64,000 nt of DNA from Puteibacter caeruleilacunae (GCA_005217565.1 SJCO01000004.1:186001-250000), one strand, 5' to 3'; shown: positions 1 through 9,141, counted from the first letter of the stretch. Numbers and translations: made by a program. Notes: generated from the letters alone by a model not told the origin.

Positions 1-667
1 TAGTCATGCTTACAGTCGCTGCAGTAGGAATTGTATCAAGCGAATTTTCTTCAGGAAGATACAATGTTCGGTAGTTCAATTCTGAACCAAACTTGGCATT
101 CTCCAACACCACCTCCTCATCGCTAACCTCAACGCGTACGGTCTGAATAGCATCGTCGTTATCGGTATAAGTAAGCTCAACACCTACCGATTTCTCAGGA
201 TTAGATTTAAAATAAACAATGGCACCTTCCTTGACCGACTTGATTTCAGTGACACCGCGCTGTAGCAAACTGCTTTGGTATCTTTCGCCATATACATTTC
301 CAAAGGCATTAACAATTACCGATGCATTGCCATCAGTATCTAAAGAGTATACCTTGAACAATACAGATCCTTCCTCAAGATTAGCAATTTCTACATTCAT
401 ATAGGCCGTATCGGTATCGGTAGGAACATCAGTAATCTGTTGTTCGTCGTTCCACTCAATAACCAGTTTATCAAGATTCGGAGTAACTGCCATTTCGGTG
501 GTTACCTTACAACGGTTTAGTCCTGGCAACACTTCGATACTGTCAGGTTTTACCGAATAAACAATTTCACCATCCTGAACATACTCTTCATGAACCTCGT
601 CATATTTCTCGCATGATGCAAATACAATCATTACGAGAATCAGCATATTTATTAGATTTTTTCTCAT
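1..667 (-). CDS. DUF4998-like lipoprotein (3' end outside window)
   Basis: The reading frame is open from an ATG at 665-667 to the window edge, giving 222 codons without a stop, so the C-terminus is missing. The N-terminus is a lipoprotein signal with lipobox FASC and Cys19, so the product is probably exported and membrane-anchored. The region after the lipobox (IEVLPGLNR, then LVIEWND at about residues 60-70) resembles DUF4998 proteins, which are found beside SusC/SusD pairs and are thought to help bind or display glycans at the cell surface. It starts only 9 bp after the stop of the upstream lipoprotein gene, so it is very likely the last seen gene of the sigma-FecR-SusC-SusD operon. The family call rests on recognised motifs and position; no precise function can be given. 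Confidence 0.7.
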   Translation of the reverse strand, partial: MRKNLINMLILVMIVFASCEKYDEVHEEYVQDGEIVYSVKPDSIEVLPGLNRCKVTTEMAVTPNLDKLVIEWNDEQQITDVPTDTDTAYMNVEIANLEEGSVLFKVYSLDTDGNASVIVNAFGNVYGERYQSSLLQRGVTEIKSVKEGAIVYFKSNPEKSVGVELTYTDNDDAIQTVRVEVSDEEVVLENAKFGSELNYRTLYLPEENSLDTIPTAATVSMT

Positions 668-676
668 AATTTCAAT

Positions 677-1843
677 TTATTCCTTAACCTGACCAAACAA
701 CTTTATGTCGCTATGGTAACTATACTTTGTATTTCCAAACGTCTTATCTAAAACTACACGGATGTATCGTACCTCTGGAGCATCCAAAGGAACAAGTAGT
801 TCAAAACCACTATCTGCGAACTCCTTATCTTCAGTAGTCAGATCAGCAGCAAATGGCAGTCCCGATGGTCTTTTCACATCATATGATCCTAGCAATTCCC
901 AGGCTTCAAGATCGTTACTCTCAGGAAGCTCCTTAGCACCATACAATCTGAATTTCTGAGGATTCCCCCCTTCATAATGGCGATCACTTCGTCCCCATAA
1001 CAAAAAGCGACTGACCTTAACAGTCTTTTTTAGATCGAACGAATAGATCTGAGGATAAGCTGTTTCGAAAGCCACATACGAGCTGTTTGTAGGATTCTCA
1101 TCAAATAATTTACTCCAGCTTTTACTCCACGAGTTTCTTTTGGTATCGTTATCAAACACCTTCAAGTACGACTCATCTATTTCAATCTCTTCTTCAAAAA
1201 GAGGAGTCTGTGTTGAATAAAGCGTATCGCTGTAATTGTCGTAACGGTCGCGAATAACGGCAGCAAAAACATTCTCTTCAGGTTCGAAACCTCTCAATGC
1301 TTTTTCACCATCTTCAGTCTCGGTATACACCCACTCTAATGGTTGCATTACACCCACTGAATCCTGGGCAAGCAGGTTCACCACAATAGGAGCGTTAAAT
1401 TCGTTATTCCACGAATACTTCACCCCACCCCAGTCGGCTGCAATCGACAAGGTTTTAAAGATTTGGAATACCGGAGCCTCTTCAGGCTGCACATTAACGG
1501 TAACCGCCTCACCTTCGTTGTCGCTACGGTCGACACATATCAGCTTTACAGGGTAATCGGTGATTTCGTTAAATCCTTCCAAATTGATTTCCTTATTGTA
1601 GTAGGTTGATTTAACCTCACGTTCTTTACCATTTACAACATAGGTAGCTTTTACATACAATAGATCAGAATCGTCGGGCAACTCATAATTGATGGTTGCC
1701 TTTCCTGGTCCGTTTTCAACGCTGGTCACCTCAATCTTACCTGGAGGTACAGCATCATTTTCGAGAGGTGTTAGTTGATTTTCAGAGCAACCAAACATCA
1801 TCCCTAAACCAAGAAGTATACTCAAATAATATTTTGTCGTCAT
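677..1843 (-). CDS. DUF4959/DUF5126/DUF5000-type lipoprotein
   Basis: A 388-residue exported lipoprotein with signal peptide and lipobox MFGC (Cys19). The N-terminal part (about 30-130) is Ig-like and begins PPGKIEVTSVENGPG, typical of DUF4959. A second beta-rich region follows, and the last 150 residues resemble DUF5000, a discoidin-like domain (SWSKLFDENP, then DLKKTVKVSRFLLWGR, then VRYIRVVLD near the end). Proteins with this architecture sit directly after SusD in many Bacteroidetes glycan-uptake operons and are regarded as surface glycan-binding partners of the SusCD pump. Here it lies 43 bp after the SusD stop and 9 bp before the next lipoprotein, consistent with one transcript. The galactose-binding-like fold of the C-terminal part is inferred from family knowledge. 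No catalytic motif is visible. Confidence 0.8.
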   Translation of the reverse strand: MTTKYYLSILLGLGMMFGCSENQLTPLENDAVPPGKIEVTSVENGPGKATINYELPDDSDLLYVKATYVVNGKEREVKSTYYNKEINLEGFNEITDYPVKLICVDRSDNEGEAVTVNVQPEEAPVFQIFKTLSIAADWGGVKYSWNNEFNAPIVVNLLAQDSVGVMQPLEWVYTETEDGEKALRGFEPEENVFAAVIRDRYDNYSDTLYSTQTPLFEEEIEIDESYLKVFDNDTKRNSWSKSWSKLFDENPTNSSYVAFETAYPQIYSFDLKKTVKVSRFLLWGRSDRHYEGGNPQKFRLYGAKELPESNDLEAWELLGSYDVKRPSGLPFAADLTTEDKEFADSGFELLVPLDAPEVRYIRVVLDKTFGNTKYSYHSDIKLFGQVKE

Positions 1844-1886
1844 TTAAATGATTTTTAGATTGTTAGATTATAAGATTACTAGATTT

Positions 1887-3791
1887 CTACCAACCAATAT
1901 TCTGTACCAATTCAGGATTCTTCACCAATTCACTTTCCCTGATAGGCCAGAAATAATCTCGTACACTGTAGCTTGGAAGGTACAATACCTGTGGCTGATA
2001 GAAATTCTCAGCAGTCTTTTCCAGCAGACTCCATCCTACAACAGGCTCACTAAAAAGTGATGTAGCTTTCTTCCATCGTCTAACATCCCAGTAGCGTTTT
2101 CCTTCCATCGCCAACTCAATCATTCTCTCGCGATGAATAATCTCTCTCATCCCCTCTTTGGTTTTAGGTCGCTCAGGGAATGCTGAGTAATCGCTCCAAC
2201 TCTTCACAACACCATCAAGACCGGCACGTTCACGAACAATATCGATTGCCTCGTATACATCAGCAGTAGGTGCTGAAGCCACTTCGTTAGCTGCTTCGGC
2301 CTTCAACAGGTACAGATCAGCCAAACGCATAATTGGGAAAGCATACCCTTTTACACCTAAGCTTGTACCGTTACTATTCACAACAGTCTTGATATTCACC
2401 AATTTCTTAGCCCAATATCCGGTAATAGAATAATCGGTAGAGTTATACTGGTTAGCAGGCTCACCATACCTGGTTCTCACCACTTGCAGTGCATCCTCTT
2501 CATACTCTCCACTACCATACCAAATACCTCTATCAAAACCTAATGATGAATAAAAACGAGGCTCTCTGTTGAAGTGCAACTGAACAGTCTGCTCTCCCTC
2601 CTCAAGCAAGTCTTTATCAGCAGTTGTTACAGTCTGCAGACTATATCTGTTGTCATAATCCCAGGTATTGTCCTCATTGATTGGCACACCATTGTTACTG
2701 TAAAACATCTCAGCAACCTTAAGTGTAGGGGCAAGGTTAGAGCTACACACCTCGTTCACATAGTTTGCCAAACGGGCAAATGAACGGTATTGTACATCAC
2801 TCTTCCAGCTTCTTGAACATCCCCAGATAATTTCCTTGTTATAAGGCTCTGAAACAGCACTACGCAAGGCACAATTCAGCAGTAGGGTATCGTTTAAAGT
2901 GTAAGCACTTTTGTAATCCTCAACCTGGTACAACTCATGTCCGGCATCCTTACAAGCGAAAATAGCTTCATCGCAAGCAGTGAGTGCAGCTTGCCATTTT
3001 TCAGCACTATATTCTGAGCTGAACAACTTGGTACCATCGCTATTGGAAAGACTCGCAAAATCGGAGTTACCGTTGAACAGCGGACTCGCAGCTTCGACAA
3101 GGATTTCAGCTTTAATTGATAATGCACCTGCTTTTGTAATACGACCAAGTTCTTCGGTTGAATTATCGATGCGATCAGGTAAATGAGGAACAGCCTCATC
3201 AATCAATTGAACCACATAATTGAACACCTCATCGATAGAACTTCTTGTCTGGAACATCTCCTCGGTTGAAGTACCCACAGGCAAACTTTCCTCAATCTTG
3301 ATCACCGGTCCGTACATGCGCAACAACCAGTAGTGGTAGTATGCCTTCAGAAATTTAACCTCAGCTTTCCAGCGTTCCATCTCAAACTCATCGAGGTCCT
3401 TCACCTGGTGCACCTTCTCAAGAAAGATGTTACAATCGCGAATTCCCGTATATAATGAACGCCCACCGCGACTACCATTCCAGTAGTTTAGGATAGGATC
3501 GGTAACCACCTGCTCACCACGTCCGATAAGCCATGCAGTTACTTTATTGGTCTGCAAAGTTGCATCTGGCATCCATGCCTCATCGCCAGACAAGAACGCA
3601 GGATTTTCCGAAACCTGTCCATGCTTTGGCAAATAAGAGTAACAGGTTACCAAGTATTTGTAAGCCTGATGTTGATTGGTAAATGCATTATCAATGGTTG
3701 CTACATTATCAGGAACAACATCCAGATAATCGGAACATGAAAATCCGAGTAGCACTAACATCAGTAAGTATATCGATTTTATCTTCTTCAT
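1887..3791 (-). CDS. SusD/RagB-family glycan-binding lipoprotein
   Basis: A 634-residue SusD homologue, at the long end for the family. The signal peptide ends in lipobox GFSC (Cys19), so the protein should sit on the outer face of the outer membrane as the lid of the SusC pore encoded 12 bp upstream. Typical SusD marks are the early SDYLDVVPDN segment, the TPR-like helices (FLKAYYHYWLL near residue 150; IMRLADLYLLKAEAANE near 490), and the C-terminal block RMIELAMEGKRYWDVRRW. Its job is to capture the oligosaccharide and pass it to SusC. It is translated after SusC from the same transcript and is followed by two accessory lipoproteins. The substrate cannot be read from the sequence. Confidence 0.95.
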   Translation of the reverse strand: MKKIKSIYLLMLVLLGFSCSDYLDVVPDNVATIDNAFTNQHQAYKYLVTCYSYLPKHGQVSENPAFLSGDEAWMPDATLQTNKVTAWLIGRGEQVVTDPILNYWNGSRGGRSLYTGIRDCNIFLEKVHQVKDLDEFEMERWKAEVKFLKAYYHYWLLRMYGPVIKIEESLPVGTSTEEMFQTRSSIDEVFNYVVQLIDEAVPHLPDRIDNSTEELGRITKAGALSIKAEILVEAASPLFNGNSDFASLSNSDGTKLFSSEYSAEKWQAALTACDEAIFACKDAGHELYQVEDYKSAYTLNDTLLLNCALRSAVSEPYNKEIIWGCSRSWKSDVQYRSFARLANYVNEVCSSNLAPTLKVAEMFYSNNGVPINEDNTWDYDNRYSLQTVTTADKDLLEEGEQTVQLHFNREPRFYSSLGFDRGIWYGSGEYEEDALQVVRTRYGEPANQYNSTDYSITGYWAKKLVNIKTVVNSNGTSLGVKGYAFPIMRLADLYLLKAEAANEVASAPTADVYEAIDIVRERAGLDGVVKSWSDYSAFPERPKTKEGMREIIHRERMIELAMEGKRYWDVRRWKKATSLFSEPVVGWSLLEKTAENFYQPQVLYLPSYSVRDYFWPIRESELVKNPELVQNIGW

Positions 3792-3803
3792 ACCTTATCC
3801 GAT

Positions 3804-6800
3804 TTAAAATGAAATTTGAACACCTAAATTGAACACTCGCTGTACAGGATAGCCAAAACCATTACCTGCCATCTCAGGATCCCAAAGTTTGAAACTACTC
3901 CAGCACATCAAGTTAGAGCCACTCATGTAAACCCTTAGTTTCTCAGCACCAAAGCGATTAATCAGGCGTTGTGGCATAGAGTAACCTACCTCAAGATTCT
4001 TTAATCTCACGAATGAGCCATCTTGCATAAACCAAGTATTGAGCTGTGAGTTATTCTCAACATTGTAAGGAGCCAAACGAGGCCACAATGCAAATGAGTT
4101 ACGGTTCTCTTCCGACCAGAAATCATCGGCATACACCTGCAACAATGCATTGTTAGTCTTGGAGCTATTACCATCAGAATCGATAAATGGTGCAGTCTTC
4201 TTTACATCTAGCCAGAATGATGATCGTGCTGATCCCTGGAAGAAACAGTTGATATCGAAGTTTTTATATCCTAGAGAGGCACCAAAACCATACACGATTT
4301 CAGGAGTAGTAGGATGACCGATAGGTACCTTATCTAACGAAGACACTTTCCCGTCGCCGTTAACGTCGCGATACTTAATATCACCCGCCATATAGTCGCC
4401 AAATGTCTGCTCCGGAGAGTTGCGTACCTCAGCCTCATCGACAAATAAACGCTCGGCAATGTATCCCCACTTCTGGTTGATAGGTTGATCAACCTTCGAC
4501 AACCAAGGAGTAGCGGAATAGTCAGGCTCTTCAACAAACTTGAACTTACCCGTTGCATAGGTAAAGTTACCACGGGCAGTCACCCAGAAATCGTTAGAGA
4601 AGAAATGCTGATAATCGAGCGAGATATCGATACCCTCACTCTGCGCTTTACCAACGTTGGCACGCACATTAGCTTGCAGTCCGGCATCAGCAGGAATGAT
4701 ACGATCCATTAAGATGTTAGAACGATTCTCTCTAAACAGGTCGATCTGTAGATCAACACAATCAAATAGTCCTAACTCAATACCAAGGTTCGCTTTTTTG
4801 GCAATCTCCCAGGTGATGTCCTCATTCTCATAACGAGAGATAGAAACACCCCTCTGGTAGAACGAGTTTTCATCGCCAAAACTCATCCCCTTGTTTTTGT
4901 CGCTCATATTCACGTTCGACAGGTAAAAGAATCGGTCGCTTGAACTACCAATGGCATCGTTACCTACCAATCCGTACGTAGCTTTCAGTTTCAGCTTGTT
5001 GATCTTATTCTTCAACGGCGACCAGAACTCTTCGTTACTCACGTACCATCCGGCACCAAACGATGGGAAGAAACCAAAACGCTCACCTTCAGAGAAGCGC
5101 TCTGAACCATTATATCCGAAGTTAAACTCGGCGAAATAACGACTGTTATAAGAGTAAGTAAAACGCCCCGATAATCCTAAGTTTCGATAAGGAAGAGACT
5201 TTTGCAAACTACCCTGGTTTGCTTTCTTCGATTCGCGCATCATGTATACCAACATACCCGATACTGTATGCTCATCGTTAATGGTCTTGTCGTAATTAAT
5301 AGCACTCTCCAAATAGAATGAGCTTGTGATCTGCTTATCACCTTCATCATATCCCAGGTACTCCGTTCCATCATCAGGATTAAAAGCACTTAAGGTATAT
5401 GTGTCGCTTGGACGATCGTACATTCCCACCTGATAATAGAATGGTTTATAGCTACGACGTACATCGAAATAAGAGTAACGGTTGGTGTTACCCATGATTC
5501 TGAAACGCAAGCCATCAAGTACCCAGCTTAGATCCTCTTCCAACTCTAGCTGTGTTAGAAGCAATGTCTTTGAGTAATCTTTATATCCTTTTACCATATC
5601 GGCATAAGGGTTCACATAGTTACCATCACCTGCATTACCAAAAAGAATATGTTCGGTATACTCATTTGCCTCATCAGGCATAAAGAAAGCAGGGAAATCG
5701 ACCGGACTGGTGCGCATGGCTTTATTGTAGACTTGCGTACCTCCATCAAGCGGACCAGTATAATCGTCGAACGTACCATGCATACGTACCTTCATCTTGG
5801 TAGACTTGGTTACATTCATGGTGATATTGGCGCGCAACAAGTATTTATTCAACTCAATGTTGTTGTTGAAATTGTTACGGTTATCAACCTTTAGGATACC
5901 ATTATCCTGCTTAAATGAACCAGCCACATAGTACTGTGCAACTTTACCTCCACCACTAACATTCATGTTGAAACGCTTATTGTTGGTATAGTCTTTAAAC
6001 AACATATCGTGCCAGTCATTTACCGGATATACATAAGGATTGGTACCATTGATAGTGTTACCAATTTTACTTTCAGAGTAAGGGATAGGTTGAAGTGGAT
6101 TTCGTGTGCGCACCGCCTCGTTGAAGAGGTTCATATAGGTTAGCGGATCCGCCACCTCAATTTCATCGGTAGGCATGGAGAAGGATTCCTCATAGCGGAG
6201 TGATATTTTCGACTTTCCTTCCTTACCTTCTTTGGTGGTTACGAGGATTACACCGTTTGCTCCACGTGCACCATAAAGGGCTGTTGCTGTAGCATCTTTC
6301 ATGATAGAGAAACTCTGAATATCATCAGGATTCAAACGTGCAAGATCGCTTGAGCTTAACTCAATACCATCGATCAAAATCAGTGGATCTTTCTTATAAC
6401 CGAAGGTGGTAACACCGCGAATAAAGAACTCTGCATTATCCTGTCCCGGCTCACCACTACGCTGATAAGAGATAACACCAGCCATACGACCTGCAAGGGC
6501 AGTAGTTAGGTTAGAACTAGGAACCTGAAGCTGATCAACATCTACGGTTGAAATAGAAGAAAGTACACTCTCTTTTTTCTGCTTACCAAAAGCCACGACT
6601 GTTACGTCGGCCAACTCTTCGGTTTTCTCTTTTAATTCAACATTGATCTTCTGCTGGTTTGCCACATCAACAATGTGTGACTCCATACCAATGAAAGAGA
6701 ACACCAGCTTATCGCCAGGTTTAATTCCTGAAATCTCATACTTACCATCGATATCGGTAATTACACCTCGTGTAGAACCGAACACCGTAATGGTTACTCC

Positions 6801-7235
6801 AGGCAATACAGCACCAGCCTGATCGGTTACCTTACCAGTAATCGTTTTACCCGACTGTTGTTGCTTGGCAGGACTTTGTGTTTTATTACCCAACACGATG
6901 TTGTTGCCCTGAATTACGTAAGAAGTATTAGAATTCTTAAAAACATTATTTAATACTTCATTTACCGATTTTCCCTGCGCCTTAACCGTTACCGAGCGTT
7001 TCATATCAACCTCGTCCTGGTTATACACAAATAAGAAATCGGTTTGACGCTCAATCTCCTGAATCAAAGTGATTAACTTCTCCTGTTTAAGAGAAAGCGT
7101 CACCTTTGAATTCTGCATTGTTGCAGTCGCAAATGAGCTTGTAACTGCAAAGAAATAAAGTAGCAGAACCATGGGTAGCCGCCACAATAGTTGTTTAGTT
7201 TTAGCAAAATAAGACTTTAACAAATTAATTTCCAT
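3804..7235 (-). CDS. SusC/RagA-family TonB-linked outer membrane protein with STN domain
   Basis: A 1143-residue outer membrane importer. After a signal segment (about 18-38) comes an STN domain (about 44-100), which marks transducers that signal to FecR anti-sigma factors. A CarboxypepD_reg-like domain follows (about 131-202), then a TonB-box-like stretch (DVTVVAFGKQ, about 210-219), the plug with the usual LAGRMAGV and DPLILIDGIEL motifs, and a 22-stranded barrel ending in aromatic Phe (VFNLGVQISF). It imports glycan fragments captured by the SusD encoded just downstream, with energy from TonB-ExbBD. FecR and an ECF sigma lie upstream in the same direction, so it should sense substrate and switch on its own operon. 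The 209-bp leader holds a hairpin and possible antisense RNA (7246-7326). Confidence 0.96.
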   Translation of the reverse strand: MEINLLKSYFAKTKQLLWRLPMVLLLYFFAVTSSFATATMQNSKVTLSLKQEKLITLIQEIERQTDFLFVYNQDEVDMKRSVTVKAQGKSVNEVLNNVFKNSNTSYVIQGNNIVLGNKTQSPAKQQQSGKTITGKVTDQAGAVLPGVTITVFGSTRGVITDIDGKYEISGIKPGDKLVFSFIGMESHIVDVANQQKINVELKEKTEELADVTVVAFGKQKKESVLSSISTVDVDQLQVPSSNLTTALAGRMAGVISYQRSGEPGQDNAEFFIRGVTTFGYKKDPLILIDGIELSSSDLARLNPDDIQSFSIMKDATATALYGARGANGVILVTTKEGKEGKSKISLRYEESFSMPTDEIEVADPLTYMNLFNEAVRTRNPLQPIPYSESKIGNTINGTNPYVYPVNDWHDMLFKDYTNNKRFNMNVSGGGKVAQYYVAGSFKQDNGILKVDNRNNFNNNIELNKYLLRANITMNVTKSTKMKVRMHGTFDDYTGPLDGGTQVYNKAMRTSPVDFPAFFMPDEANEYTEHILFGNAGDGNYVNPYADMVKGYKDYSKTLLLTQLELEEDLSWVLDGLRFRIMGNTNRYSYFDVRRSYKPFYYQVGMYDRPSDTYTLSAFNPDDGTEYLGYDEGDKQITSSFYLESAINYDKTINDEHTVSGMLVYMMRESKKANQGSLQKSLPYRNLGLSGRFTYSYNSRYFAEFNFGYNGSERFSEGERFGFFPSFGAGWYVSNEEFWSPLKNKINKLKLKATYGLVGNDAIGSSSDRFFYLSNVNMSDKNKGMSFGDENSFYQRGVSISRYENEDITWEIAKKANLGIELGLFDCVDLQIDLFRENRSNILMDRIIPADAGLQANVRANVGKAQSEGIDISLDYQHFFSNDFWVTARGNFTYATGKFKFVEEPDYSATPWLSKVDQPINQKWGYIAERLFVDEAEVRNSPEQTFGDYMAGDIKYRDVNGDGKVSSLDKVPIGHPTTPEIVYGFGASLGYKNFDINCFFQGSARSSFWLDVKKTAPFIDSDGNSSKTNNALLQVYADDFWSEENRNSFALWPRLAPYNVENNSQLNTWFMQDGSFVRLKNLEVGYSMPQRLINRFGAEKLRVYMSGSNLMCWSSFKLWDPEMAGNGFGYPVQRVFNLGVQISF

Positions 7236-7245
7236 ACATTTGTTT

Positions 7246-7326
7246 TTGATTGTTTGATACTTGTTTTATCGCGAATTGCCGGTATCGACAATATTAGAGG
7301 CAGGTGCAGCAACACCTGTCTTTTGC
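7246..7326 (+). ncRNA. Candidate cis-antisense sRNA over the susC leader (locus 1)
   Basis: On the plus strand a perfect Bacteroidetes -7 box TACATTTG (7235-7242) begins exactly at the start codon of the opposing susC gene. About 60 bp on is a GC-rich hairpin (GGCAGGTG at 7299-7306, loop CAGCAA, CACCTGTC at 7313-7320, one G-U pair) followed by TTTTGCTTGTT, the form of an intrinsic terminator for plus-strand transcription. This would give an RNA of about 80 nt antisense to the susC leader. Short cis-antisense RNAs at this place (between anti-sigma and susC) are known from Bacteroides glycan loci, such as DonS. No clear -33 TTG is seen. The ends given are estimates. Confidence 0.45.
7299..7326 (+). 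terminator. Hairpin in fecR-susC gap, T-run on plus strand
   Basis: Eight-base-pair stem with a 6-nt loop, followed by TTTTGC on the plus strand. On the minus strand (susC leader mRNA) the hairpin has no following U-run, so it is unlikely to terminate the fecR-susC transcript. It is best read as the terminator of an antisense RNA or as a leader structure. Confidence 0.55.
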
Positions 7327-7352
7327 TTGTTAGTCTGGTTGGTTTCTTTACA

Positions 7353-7383
7353 TAGGCATTTTGGTTTTTTCATTGTTACTGGG
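7353..7383 (-). promoter_or_regulatory. Weak candidate ECF promoter upstream of susC (locus 1)
   Basis: The minus strand reads CCCAGTAAC at 7383-7375, close to the CCCAGTGAT found upstream of the sigma and fecR genes of this locus. After an A-rich spacer comes TGCCTATG, which resembles but does not match the CGTCCTAT of the fecR element, and the spacing is longer (about 16 rather than 14). If used it would give a susC leader of about 115 nt containing the hairpin. Confidence 0.3.
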
Positions 7384-7444
7384 AAACAACACACTTCCAG
7401 ATCCTATCTGATGCAGAAAGGTATTTGCTCACAGCGCTTTCTTT

Positions 7445-8446
7445 TTACTTGATTATTATTGTTTTATTTAGCTCATCAATTTCATACTTAAATGGGGTAT
7501 TGATATTGAGAACATCAAGGATATGCTCAACACCGTCTTTGATGCGGAATTTTCCGGTACAGTGTTTTTGTAAGATTTTCGCTTTCTCAACGCTGATGGT
7601 GATGCCGTAGGTTCGCTCCAATACCCGCACAATCTCTTCGAATGATTTATTATTGAAGACAATCATACCTTGTCGCCATTGAAAGCGATCGCTATTATCG
7701 AATGTTTTAATCTTTAAGTACCCATCCTTGATCAGCACCTCTTCGTTTGGCTTTAATCGCACCAGGCGCAATGAACTATCATCAAGTACCTCAACCGATC
7801 CTTCGAGCAACGAGACCTTAGGACAGCCGTTGGAGGAGTTGGTATTTACATTGAAGGTTGTTCCAAGAACTTTAACCAGATAACCATTGGTGTTGCTTTT
7901 AGGTTGTGTAGGGACTTTGCTATTGGACACACTTCCTGGTCCTGAGTGACGCTGAAAGGTAGTAGTAAAAGCTACCGTAAATGGGGCGTTTTCATTTTTC
8001 GTTACTTCGAAGAAAGCCTCTCCATTGACCTTCACATTACGTTTTCCTTTTGAGAATTGATTAGATACCCACATCACCGTATTAGAATTCAGCCACACTT
8101 TAGTCTGGTCGGGCAATTCCACCAAATGATGCTCGCCTACTGGCGCCTTTACCATGTAGAATTCCTCCACCTCCTCGGTAGCATGAAAATGATCAATACC
8201 GATGTAACAGGAAATTAGGATTACTGCAACAGCGGCAGCCTGTATTGTGCGTATCATCCACACCTTTTTGGTGGTGGCAGGGCGACTAACACTGCTGCCA
8301 TTGTCGCGCTGCCATAAAACGATATCATACAACCTACGCATTGTTGCGAACTCCTTTTCATTGCGCTCATCCTCTTTGAGCCATGCCAGGAATTCTAATC
8401 TTTCTTCCTTGGTTGTATCACCGCTTAAATATTTTAATAGATCCAT
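7445..8446 (-). CDS. FecR-family anti-sigma factor with an in-frame linker insertion
   Basis: A 333-residue inner-membrane anti-sigma factor. The N-terminal cytoplasmic part (MDLLKYLSGDTTKEERLEFL) binds the sigma factor, one membrane segment follows (about 72-90), then a periplasmic FecR domain (VKAPVGEHHLVELPDQTKVWLNS onwards, about 105-260) and a C-terminal DUF4974 domain (FEEIVRVLERTYGITISV). The longer frame would begin with GTG at 8497, but the ATG at 8446 fits the family N-terminus and a promoter-like element overlaps the GTG, so 8446 is chosen. Compared with the two other FecR proteins here, about 24 extra residues (roughly TTFQRHSGPG through PKSNTNGY) sit between the PFTV and VKVLGTTFN motifs, looking like a small inserted repeat. 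It should hold the ECF sigma at 8542-9141 inactive until SusC signals. Confidence 0.92.
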   Translation of the reverse strand: MDLLKYLSGDTTKEERLEFLAWLKEDERNEKEFATMRRLYDIVLWQRDNGSSVSRPATTKKVWMIRTIQAAAVAVILISCYIGIDHFHATEEVEEFYMVKAPVGEHHLVELPDQTKVWLNSNTVMWVSNQFSKGKRNVKVNGEAFFEVTKNENAPFTVAFTTTFQRHSGPGSVSNSKVPTQPKSNTNGYLVKVLGTTFNVNTNSSNGCPKVSLLEGSVEVLDDSSLRLVRLKPNEEVLIKDGYLKIKTFDNSDRFQWRQGMIVFNNKSFEEIVRVLERTYGITISVEKAKILQKHCTGKFRIKDGVEHILDVLNINTPFKYEIDELNKTIIIK

Positions 8447-8503
8447 CTCTCGAAGATTATTGCATTTAATGATTGTTGGGTTATATTCTTGCCCCACTTA
8501 TAG

Positions 8504-8530
8504 GACGGTTCGTTTTTCTACATCACTGGG
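8504..8530 (-). promoter_or_regulatory. Candidate ECF promoter upstream of fecR (locus 1)
   Basis: Minus-strand bipartite element: CCCAGTGAT at 8530-8522, 14 bp, CGTC at 8507-8504. The same element with the same spacing occurs upstream of the sigma gene (9229-9255). CGTC is a common -10 core for ECF sigma factors. It lies just after the sigma stop codon and would start RNA near 8497, giving a leader of about 50 nt to the ATG at 8446. Confidence 0.5.
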
Positions 8531-8541
8531 ATTTTTTTTCA

Positions 8542-9141
8542 TTATCCGATAAAAAAAATGGAAACAAGGTAATCACGCAGTGCATCCTTCAAGGTTTTCA
8601 GCGCCATATAGATATGATAATCAACACCTTTAATCTTCAACCCCATTTCGTCGGCTATCTCTTTATTTGATTTCAATTCCAGTCGGCTAAGCTCCATAAT
8701 TCGCCTTCTTTTGGCTGGCATTTGTTCCAATGTTCGCTGGAATATCTCGCTAATTTCAGTTGAGAATATCGATGAATATGAGCTCACATTAAGCATCGAT
8801 ATTCTCAACTCAATTTCTTCGCCAACCTGATCTTGCAAAGGAGCTTCGGTCTGCTGTTTCATTCGCTCTTTTTTGAGGTGGTCGAGTGTAGCATTTCTCA
8901 GACTGGTAAAGAGAAAAGATTTGAGGTTATCAATCTCATTATTCTTCATGTACATCCACAGTCGTGCCAGTGTTTCTGACGTAATATCTTCAGCTACCAC
9001 ACCATCGTGCACATACGATTTCACAAACAAGAAAGACCGTTTATAATACTGCTTGTATATCTGATCGAAGCTTACCGTTGCTAATGCTACATTTTCCACT
9101 TTTCCGAATATTTCAACACATAAATCCCTGACTACCATCAC
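8542..9141 (-). CDS. ECF-type RNA polymerase sigma factor (locus 1)
   Basis: A 199-residue sigma-70 family protein of the ECF class, containing only regions 2 and 4. Region 2 runs from about 23 to 92 (FDQIYKQYYKRSFLFVKSYV, then AEDITSETLARLWMYM). Region 4 covers about 135-190 (LEQMPAKRRRIMELSRLELKSNKEIADEMG, broken here for length as LEQMPAKRRR and NKEIADEMG) with a helix-turn-helix. It should direct RNA polymerase to its own gene, to fecR and to the downstream susC operon when released by the FecR encoded next. The gap to the fecR ATG is 95 bp and holds a promoter-like element. The start at 9141 gives a slightly long N-terminus; an internal Met at residue 2 is equivalent. The family call is secure and the regulon is inferred from position. 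Confidence 0.93.
   Translation of the reverse strand: MMVVRDLCVEIFGKVENVALATVSFDQIYKQYYKRSFLFVKSYVHDGVVAEDITSETLARLWMYMKNNEIDNLKSFLFTSLRNATLDHLKKERMKQQTEAPLQDQVGEEIELRISMLNVSSYSSIFSTEISEIFQRTLEQMPAKRRRIMELSRLELKSNKEIADEMGLKIKGVDYHIYMALKTLKDALRDYLVSIFFIG

Noticed and set aside
8447-8497. GTG start 51 bp upstream of the fecR ATG (locus 1)
   Set aside because: The ATG at 8446 matches the family N-terminus and the candidate ECF promoter would start RNA at about the GTG.
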